From contig NC_037256.1 in NCBI RefSeq assembly GCF_000002425.4, positions 15,719,242-15,783,241 of the forward strand: a stretch of DNA of 64,000 nucleotides. Direction: 5' to 3'. The notes beneath the pieces are model-generated. The model did not search any database. It worked only from the letters and a program-made list of their open reading frames with translations, and was not told where the DNA came from. A program made the position numbers and the translations under genes. The stretch is from Physcomitrium patens. Its lineage: Eukaryota > Streptophyta > Bryopsida > Funariales > Funariaceae. Of this stretch, positions 55,566 to 64,000 are shown in pieces (position 1 is the stretch's first letter; every line of letters begins with the position of its first letter).

Positions 55566-58500
55566 TGCCGAACGGAGTAAAATTGAAACCAATGAAATGC
55601 AAAAGAGCATTGGGAATTACTCTCAATATGGAACCCTATGACATTCTGAGGGATTTGGATATTATTCAGCCTTCAATTACAATGAAGCAACTTTTGGCTG
55701 TAGCACCAAAATGTCGATCTACATTGAATTCAGCATTAATACGACGAAGATCTCGTACTAAAGAAATTCATGAAGTTAGCTTAAACCCAGATCCGAAAGT
55801 ACCAACAATTGATGTATCAATCGATAGCGTTTTAATTCCAGGGATACAAGTCGATGGTGGCTCCAGTGTGAATTTAATGAACGCGGATACAATGGAGGAC
55901 TTGGATCTAAAGCAATTGCTACCTACGACATTGGTCTTGTAAATGACAGATCATAGTCAGGTAAAGCCAATGGAAATCTTACGCAATATTGCCACTGTAA
56001 TCATGGGATTGACATACAAAATCGATTATATTATATTCCAATTATAGAGTTTTATATTATTGTATCCCATTTTATTGGACAGACCTTGGCTTTATCAAGC
56101 CAAAGTTAAAAACGATTGGGGCCGAGGCACATTGACAATTGGAAAAGGCCAGGACCAAATTGTTCTACAGATGTACCCGGTACAATATCATAAAGAATCT
56201 CAATTCCTAGAATCAGAATTTACATCGGACAACGAGAGTCAATCGATTGAGGCAGATGACGATGCTATAGGTTCACCGCAATTTGGGATAGGACAAAATA
56301 CTTCAACAGCAAAGGCAGGAGTCTACGAATGTGGAAGTCCTAGCGAATATTTATTGCATCAGGAGGATGGGACTAACTTGGATCATGCTATTGCCGAATG
56401 GATGAACAATTCCGCAGTCAATAGAGTCAGCACATTGGCACCAGATTTTGGGTGGTTCCCATATGTCGGATAATACAAGAAATTCAGATCAAGAGAAGAC
56501 AATTAAATCAGAGGTTGTTGAAGACCCTCTGTGTCAATCTATTAACCTGGGCACTAACGAAATACCACAGCTAATTAAAATATATGTCGATATTATTAGT
56601 ATAGAATTGGATGCTTGGAAACAGTTTTTTGTCCATCACAAATCTACCTTTGCATGGTCATATGCGGATTTGAAAGGGATTCCAGTCGGCGTGTATGAGC
56701 ACCAGATTATTCTAGAGGAGGGTGTTATGCCAGTTTGTCAAAGACAACACCGACTTAACCCAAAATATTTCTTTTTAGTGAAAGAGGAATTGGATAAACT
56801 TCTCAACGTGGGTTTTATTTATCTTGTTCCGCATAGTGCATGGGTGTCGCCAATCGTGATGGTACCAAAGAAGAATGGAAAAATCAGGATATGTCAAGAT
56901 TTTTAAAAGTTAAATGCGGCTACTAAGAAGGACTATTTTTCGTTACCATTTACAGACATTATTTTGGACACAATGGCCGGATATGAATGTTACTCATTTT
57001 TGGACGGATTTTTGGGATATAATCAAATTAAAATTGCCGAAGAAGACTAGTTGAAGACTACGTTTACTACAAATTTGTTACACATTCGCCTATAAAGTAA
57101 TGCCATTTGGGTTATGTAATGCCCCGACTACTTTTCAACGTGTAATAACACAAGCGTTTCAAGATTACCTACGTTTATCAATGGAGATATTTTTGGACGA
57201 TTTCTGCACCTTTATCACAACGGTTGAACATCTAGCATGCCTTGATAACTGTTTGAATCAATGCGACAAGTATGGGATATCTCTAAATTTGGAGAAGTGT
57301 CAATTTGGTGTACCATTGGGAAAACTATTGGGACACATTGTCTCTGTTGAAGGTAACGCTATGGACCCCGATAAAGTTACTCATATATTAGGTTTACCAA
57401 AGCCAAATACGGTGTCGACCGTGCACGGTTTCATCGGCCATGTCAGCTATTATCGGCATTTTATTAAATCCTTTGCGGTTATCTGTCAACCGTTAACCCA
57501 CTTGTTAAAGAAACCCCCATCAGACGGGTCTAGCCTAATATGGACTAAAGACTGTACTTTCGCATTCGACGAATTGAAACAGAAATTGGTATTTGCCCCA
57601 ATTCTTCTAACACTTTGTTGGACAAAACTATTTCATGTCTATGTGGATGCGTCCAATATTGCTATTTGATCCGTTCTCAATCAAAAGGATGAAAAAGGAT
57701 TAGATCATCCCATATATTACGCGAGCCAACAATTTGTTGCTGCAAAACGAAATTATAATACTACCGAGCGAGAGGCCCTCGGAATGATCTACTCTGTATA
57801 GAAATTCTGCCACTATCTACTTGGATACTCATTTGTGTTCCACATTGATCATGATGCACTTAAGTACATAATAAATAAACCTCAATTGAGAGGACAAATT
57901 GCTCGATGGATGTTACTTCTATTGGAATTCAACTTTACAATTAACATTCGACCTGGCAAGAAACATGCCAATGCGGATCACTTATCCCATTTATTTAATA
58001 TACTGGGTAATGAGCCGATAAACGATACTCTTCTAGATGCACAACTATTCGTTGTAGATGTCATTACACGTGAATATGGTGAATTGATCCAATATCTAAC
58101 GTTTCAGACTTTTTCCATTTCTTATAATGAAAAACTAAAGAAGCATCTGATTTTAAAAAGTGCGCTGTATACCATGATTAGAGATGCCTTATACAAACAA
58201 CGGCGGGATGGAATTTTATGCCGTTGCATCTTTCAAAGTGAAGTTCGTACAATTTTGGAAGGATGTCATTTGGATAGTTGTGGTTGATATTTTGCAGGAG
58301 ACAGTACTGCTCATAAGGCTTTAATGGCCGGATATTGGTGGCCTATAATGTTTTCTGATGTGCACCAATTTGTTCGTCGTTGTGATCCCTGTCAACAAAT
58401 TGGTCGACCCATGGATACTTCAGCGATGTCGTTAGTACCAATCTTGGCACAGGCACCATTTGAGAAATGGGGAATTTATTTTGTTGGACCCATTACACCA

Positions 58501-59317
58501 GCATCGAGACATGGACAAAAGCGGTATATTTTAGTCACCATGGACTAACCAAATGGGCGGAGGCTATTGCTACCCGCAATGATAATGCCAATACGGTGGC
58601 CACATTTCTATACGAGAATATTATTACTCAATTTGAGTGTCTGAAAGAATTGGTTAGCAATCGCGACACCTATTTCATAAATGCTACTATAGCAGCCTTG
58701 ACGAACACATACACAATCAAGCACAGGAAAACAACACCATATCATCCTCGGGCCAATGGGCATATGAAAAAGACCAATGGTATTCTATGTAAGATTTTAA
58801 CCAAAACAATTTCGAGCACGGGAATGGATTGGGATACTAAATTATTTGCGACATTGTGGGCGTATCGTACTGCATATAAAGTGACTACCAATTCCACACC
58901 ATTCTAATTAGTGTACGGGCAAGAAGCAATATTACCCATTGAATTGGAAGTTCAGAGTTTGCGCATTGCGTTGGATGAACGTCTTGGAGATAAGGAATTA
59001 CTTCAATATCTATTGGCAGAGTTGGACAAATTGGATGAAATACGGGCTACAGCTCTCTTCAACATGGAAGCAACTCAAAAATGGCGGAAGAGTTACTATG
59101 ATAGTAAACTGCGTCCGAAGAGTTTTATGCCCAATGATTTGGTATTGTTGTTTGATAGTAGGTTTAATCATTTTTCGAATAAATTTTAAGTTCGTTGGCA
59201 TGGACCATATCATGTGATTGAAGGGTTTTCCAATGGGTCTATTCAATTGGAGAATTTCATGGATCATCGATTCAGTATCCACATTAACAAGAAGTGATTA
59301 CGATTATATCATACGTA
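55566..59317 (+). pseudogene. pol: D protease, RT, RNase H, integrase (broken)
   Basis: Continues gag's frame. Protease: VDGGSSVNLM (55851-55880). RT: PHSAWVSPIVMVPKKNGKIR, GLCNAPTTFQRV and an Athila-like FLDDFCTF catalytic box (about 57193). RNase H: FHVYVDASN, NYNTTEREAL. Integrase zinc region CHLDSCG...AHKA...CDPCQQIGRP; core FVGPI, VSNRDTYF (Asn for Asp), PRANGHMKKTNG (Lys for the usual Glu); YGQEAILPIELEVQSL. Lesions: frameshifts near 56450-56470, 57080 and 58546, and many stops such as TAA at about 56905. Related to G throughout integrase. Confidence 0.88.
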
Positions 59318-59634
59318 AAACCTGGGACGGGTTTTCAATTTCTGGAAGAGGTCACGTCGAATGTACTTAGGATAGACCTAATTAAGTGCGTTAGGATGTA
59401 GAGGTGGCTGAAAGGATAGTTAGTAATTACTAATGTGTCAAATGGGATAGAGGTGAGAAACGGACAATAGGGGTAACATGTTGTCGTTATCACTACTAGG
59501 TAAAAGAATAGGAGTGGGGCATCCATTTACAATCATTCTCAGTTGTCACATTCTGTTATTGTTTCTTTTCGGTGTTACAATTTCAGGTGTTTTGGAGTAC
59601 TGGAGCATAGTATTGACGGTTAGAGCTTGAAAGA

Positions 59635-61242
59635 ATGTGTGTCATGGTGATAGAGAGTGCAAAGAGAGCTACGGACAGAGAGGAAAGTAGTCGAAATATG
59701 AAAGCTAAATGCAATTTAGGACCACCATCCGTAGTAATCGTTACCAATATGGGGCCTATGAAGTTGGAGATTTGCTGGACGCCAAGGAGAATACGAGATT
59801 TTTGAAACGTGCAAATGTTTCAATTTTTACGAAGGTCAGATAGTTTGCCTTCAATTAATGTGGCATTAGTGGAAGAATACATCGCGAACTATGACCCATA
59901 GGATGGATCGAGCGTGGTACAAGGACACGTTATCGGTATTGATGAGAAGATCCTCGAAAAAGTAGTGTTTCTTCCAGTTGGAGAGATTGCGGTGGGTGTT
60001 GAGGAGTCTAAGGACTTCCGACTAGGAAGTTATTTCGAAAGTGGCATGTCACTGTTTGAGAAGAACCAAGGTTGGTGGACGGCTGAGGCAATTACACCAA
60101 AGCTCATGGAATGATTGCGCTTTATGCTGAGGCGTCTAGGATTGTATCAATACAACACATATATGTCAAGACGGTTAATGTTTGCAGTGGTAGGGACGTT
60201 TGAAGGAATGGTGTTTAATTGGGCAGCTTATGTAGCAACCCGTATTCATGCAAAAATGAGAGCCAAGCATAAAATAGGAAAGTTTACAGCGTTGTTATGT
60301 TCTAATTATGTGTATGCTGTAATCGCATACAGATTGCAGCAAACATCGCTAGTAGAGGGAAGTTCTGAACCAGTGTCAGTACCTCCATAGCAAGAACGGA
60401 ATTTGTTGGCATAGAATGTCAATACAACAGAGGTAATACATGAAATTGGAGAATCCAGTCGTCGAGTGGCACCGAAAACGGATCCGATTCGTTTGGTGGT
60501 GGAAGAAGAGAATGAAGTCCCGACATTGTTAGATATCAATTAGTTAGCGTTTCTACAAGGCCGACTATCGGAAGGCGTACATCTTAAAAATTCTTTATTG
60601 AAGTGCATTTCGCAAATACATTACATGATATGAGCATTGGATGTAGAGGGCAGTAGTAAACTGGAATTAGAGGCAAGTAAAAAGGTGATATTAGAGTAGA
60701 CACGAAGAATTAAAGAGCAAGAACGGATCATCCAGGTGAATGCAAAATCCAAGCTGCTATTAGAGCAACAAATTGGAGAACAACAGGAAGCTTGGGACAA
60801 AAAAAGAGAGCACATGGTGGAGACCCACAGGCAAGAACTATTCTAGATTTGTGGTCATTTAATTTTGGAACTGAAAAAAGTAAATGGTCAGTTGGTAATG
60901 GAACGAGAAAAGACTGAGTTATTGGCGCAAGAGAAATTGGTATTAAGTGATCAATATAGATGTGAAACGGAGCAGTTAAGGGCTGAAATTGAGGCCTTGA
61001 ACACCGAGGTGACAAGATTGGCAGAGGATGTAGTTAATATTGGTCAAGCACAAGTATCGACGTTGCCAGTTTCCAAAGTTCCAAAAGAGAGGAGTCACTT
61101 TCAACGCCAGTTGGAATTGAGAGATGCCCAGATCCTGAAATTCGAAGCTCAAGTCCATGAACTGGGTGAGTATAATGAAGACCTTTCAGCTCATTTGAGG
61201 CAGGAGCCGATGGAAGGATTGGATGACGATGAAGTTTTGTAG
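59635..61242 (+). pseudogene. D ORF3: extra 535-codon ORF after integrase, coiled-coil C-terminus
   Basis: Starts at ATG 59635 (alternative 59698) and keeps one frame to 61242, with about nine TAG/TGA stops and no frameshift. N-terminal part: PSINVALVEEYIANYDP, HVIGIDEKILEKVVFLPVGE, which recalls by layout the Athila/plant-transposon domains that precede a 'FLGLP'-type motif (weak). Middle: LRRLGLYQYNTY, then a hydrophobic-aromatic stretch. C-terminus from about 60650: long Glu/Gln/Lys heptads, predicted coiled coil, ending VHELGEYNEDLSAHLRQEP. G keeps the end of this ORF. Function unknown; it occupies the env-like position of Athila elements, but I see no convincing signal peptide. Confidence 0.75.
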
Positions 61243-61401
61243 TTGGAATCGGAATCAGTGGAACCAATAATAGATACTGCGGCAATTGATTAATTAGATA
61301 AGCCAGAGGGATCGTAATTTTTGTAGAGTTTTGTTAGATAATTTTTAAATAGGTATCAATTGAGTATTTGCGAGGACGCTGCACAGTTAGGAGTGGGGCT
61401 A
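61243..61401 (+). promoter_or_regulatory. 3' untranslated segment and polypurine tract of D
   Basis: Noncoding run ending TTAGGAGTGGGGCTA at 61387-61401, directly before the LTR start. G has TTAAGAGTAGGGCAA at the same place. Confidence 0.7.
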
Positions 61402-62143
61402 TGTAGAATAAGTAGTTATTTTCAGAATGTAGATACCTATTATATAGTGTAAATAAGGATAGATAACTGCTAAAAAGGTGGTTCAGCAAGTAGAATGGAT
61501 GAATAGTTAGGAAAAGTAGTTATCATCTGTAGTATAGGAATTGGTATCTCGGGGTAGTATAAAGAGGATGGGAGAGGGGAAGAAAATGCCAAACTGCAAT
61601 AGTACTGAGCCGATGATAAGCTTGGTGCTATCTCTTCTTCTTAATTTTCTTGTTTCTTTTATGTTAATGTTGATTCTAGTGAAGAGAATCGATTTAATGA
61701 ATTAATTTTTGATTTATGAAGTTGTTTATGTATCACCGTTTATCAATTGTTGTGAAAGATTGAAGACGCATGGAAGTTTCTAGTCAATGTTTATCGCAAG
61801 GTTGTAAGTTTAGTGGAGAGGAATTGTAATCGAAGGAATTGTCTTGATTAGATTCTGTAGATTAAAAGTTATTCGTTCCAAGGTTTGGAATATGCTTGTG
61901 TATTCGTGAATTATACATGGTATTGAAATCGTTGTCGTGGATGTTATTATATTGATATGAGAGAGTGGACAGTAGGAGGAAAAGTTAAGTGTTCTTCGGT
62001 ATGGTAAGCATTCAGCAATAGCGGTTAATTGCGTGACCCTAACAATTGAAGCTCATATACATGGTCATTTCCCGTATTCAAATCCCCCTATACGGGTTTA
62101 TTCTAGGAGGTTTCTTCCAGAATAAGTAAAACAAGCAATCACA
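61402..62143 (+). repeat. 3' LTR of D
   Basis: 742 bp, TGTAGAATAAGTAG...AGCAATCACA, followed by ATTAT. Several differences from the 5' copy fall in the first 110 bases, including loss of the TATAAATAG motif. Confidence 0.92.
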
Positions 62144-62204
62144 ATTATAATACAACAATGGTAGCCATCGCAGCTCATTGTCGTGTTGTGTTTTGGCTAC
62201 TATA

Positions 62205-62862
62205 TAAAAATAATATAATTATGTATTTAATATATAATTTACTAAATAACATGGTGAGAGCCATGTTAGTAGATTTTAGTTGGTTGTAGAATATAATTTG
62301 ATTATTACCTTCAAAAGAGGTTGTTTAAAAAGATTACTATAGAATTTGTATAACTTTAATTTCTTTTGATAGTGGTTTTTAAGATTGGTTTTGATTGATA
62401 GTAACTTCTAAATATTTAGAGTCACCTTTGTTGGACATTAGTGACCTTTGAAAACTTATTTTGGTTCTCTCATTTGGTATTTAGGGCATATATTGAATAA
62501 ATCTTGTAAAGAAAAGAGTTGGAGAGGGATTTTGGTAATAAAAAGAGAGTTTAGGGCATCCATATAGATGAATGATAAAAATCTCCATTCCTATTGATCA
62601 ATAATCATGACCAATGGACTTTGAGGAGGCTGCCCGAGGCCATATTAGAGATTAGGATTAGTTTTGGAGGGCCATTCAAGCATTGAAGGCTACGTTCAGC
62701 AAGTTTAGGTTTTTGGCTATGGTTTTGGTTCAAATCTTGTATGATTTGAAGTCTCTATGAAGGAGATATAGGCGCTCAAAGTTAAGATATTGATTTGAGA
62801 GCTACTTTCACTATTTTTGACATAACGCATGCATACAAAAGGCAATTGAGGATCGGCGACTG
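62205..62862 (-). repeat. Right arm of the inverted repeat around element D
   Basis: Aligns in reverse complement with 45345-46013. The two arms face each other across D, with about 15 bases (left) and 60 bases (right) of unmatched sequence next to the element. No terminal motif or coding region identified. Confidence 0.75.
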
Positions 62863-64000
62863 CGATTAGATAGAGCACTTTTGCGGCTACACTTTTTGCA
62901 TATTTTTTACTAAATTCTAAGTTAGAATGAAGGAGTTATTGGATTTTGAAGTCAGTACATGCAATCTAAGGGTAGTAAGTGACCCGATTTACTAGTGGTT
63001 GTGTCTTGAGCTATATCTTGAGCAATTTGAAAAGGTTTTGGCTCAAAATTTCAGGGAATGTGTAAATTTATGTTAGTAAACTTTGTATATAATTTTGATG
63101 ATATTTGAGTATAAGATTCTTGAGATATTAAGAAAATAGTGCTTGGATGCTTGTAAATTATGGTTTAAAGCATCTGCTAGGATTTCTTAAATGCCAAAAG
63201 ATCGGGAGTGAATTTGTAGTTGGTTTTTTCTTTAGTAAAACTTAAGGATGAATTCTACCTATCCTATAAATTTGAAACAAACTAAATAGTTAGATCAAGA
63301 GTTATGAATTTCTAAAGTTTGCAAAGAGAAAACCCTTCGCAGAAAAAATATGTTTTGAAGGGATTTTGTTATATTATGAGTTTTATGCAAATTAAAGGAA
63401 TTTTGGAAGCTAAGACAAGATTCATATAAAATTTAAACTCTCTACAGGTAGATACCTAGTGTATTCCTAAATAGCCAATCAGACTATATGACACCGTATC
63501 ATACTTTTCATCTTTAGACAACACAAAAAGGTAGTTGTCAAGGCCATCACTCTCTTAGCCGCCACTTTTGATATCCATAAAACTATAGAAAGGAGGCTTG
63601 TAGGGAATTCTTTTTAATTGAGCCTTACAAATGCTTGTCAGTATATTAGAAGTATGATAATTGAAGGCATTCTATGAGTTTTCTTGGGTGGTGTGGTATT
63701 GAGCATTATGAAGTTGAGTATTTGTATTGAGATGATAATCCGGTTTTTGTAATGCTAAATTCTTATAAGAATTTTTTAAATGAATTATTAAAATTCTATT
63801 AACTAGCTTATTATAAATATGCCTTATACATAATATAAGTGTAATTGACTTCCTATTATTTTGATTTGATTGTAGATATATTTGATAGAGCAGATTATCA
63901 AAACAATTCACTATATAGATTGTAATCTTCAACTTTACTATAGTAGTACTAGTGTCCTTCTAAATCATCTTTGCCACAATGATACTCATCTATTAAATCA
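62863..64000. other. Unassigned AT-rich right end
   Basis: No RT, integrase or LTR signal seen on either strand. An 86-codon minus-strand ORF (63672-63932) has low-complexity N/H/L-rich composition and is not supported as a gene. A short GTAGATACCTAGTGTA match to the D LTR occurs near 63449. Confidence 0.4.

Larger units (their letters stand above)
46029..62143 (+). mobile_element. Element D, complete Athila-like Ty3/gypsy, split by C
   Basis: LTRs 46029-46770 and 61402-62143, both 742 bp, TG...CA ends, perfect target duplication ATTAT (46024-46028 and 62144-62148). Excluding C and its 5-base duplication the element is about 9.96 kb. Order: LTR, tRNA-Asp primer site, gag with four zinc knuckles, protease, RT, RNase H, integrase, a 535-codon extra ORF, polypurine tract, LTR. 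LTRs are more diverged than those of B or C. Confidence 0.93.

Noticed and set aside
63440..63470. Match GTAGATACCTAGTGTA to the D LTR as evidence of another D fragment
   Set aside because: The similarity does not extend beyond about 16-20 bases in AT-rich DNA; probably chance.
62863..64000. Possible host gene at the right end
   Set aside because: No ORF with plausible composition, splice pattern or domain could be supported on either strand.

Overview
The window is a eukaryotic repeat graveyard and almost certainly comes from a large land-plant-type genome. I can support no host gene, rRNA, tRNA or CRISPR array. Every long open frame is an LTR-retrotransposon domain (Ty3/gypsy, one Ty1/copia scrap), mostly broken by stops that look like C-to-T or G-to-A decay of CAA, CAG, CGA or TGG codons. 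A plant host is suggested by primer-binding sites matching plant initiator-Met tRNA (chromodomain elements) and tRNA-Asp (Athila-like element), and by AT-rich methylation-type decay. The divergent 'F' Ty3 type (RT with GYDQ and FLDDV) makes me lean to a seed-free plant or charophyte, with low confidence.

Layout, using local element names. A (136-3605, +) is a decayed chromodomain-type Ty3 element. E (3759-7566, -) has a long LTR plus a pol fragment. F1 (7567-24422, -) carries a 1,172-bp solo LTR in its RNase H region (10780-11951) and F2 (15888-23255, -) inside its 5' LTR. G (24423-32770, +) is the 3' part of an Athila-like element, with H (25997-32401, -, TSD CTAGT) inserted in its LTR. A copia RT fragment (33070-33564, +) and a decayed Ty3 element I (about 33600-36755, -) follow. 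An E-type solo LTR (37117-45129) is split by B (38251-44538, +, TSD TAGGA). D (46029-62143, +, TSD ATTAT) is an Athila-like element split by C (49411-55560, +, TSD ATTGC), and D itself sits between the arms of a diverged inverted repeat (45345-46013 and 62205-62862). The last 1.1 kb holds nothing I recognise.

A, B, C and H form one chromodomain superfamily, and comparing them is the most informative part of the window. They share: (i) heat-shock-element-like arrays in the U3 of A, B and C; (ii) a displaced initiator-Met primer site; (iii) a leader with repeated hairpins whose stems covary while the loops stay fixed; (iv) a gag/pol overlap with pol in the -1 frame, a conserved GAAAAC, an 8-base spacer and a covarying stem across the gag stop; (v) where the 3' end survives (B, C, H), a small third ORF between the chromodomain and the polypurine tract. 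D and G share a different extra ORF, of coiled-coil type, after integrase. F2 has lost its integrase through a precise in-frame deletion relative to F1.

All alignments and counts were made by eye. Element families are assigned by domain order and motifs, not by database search.
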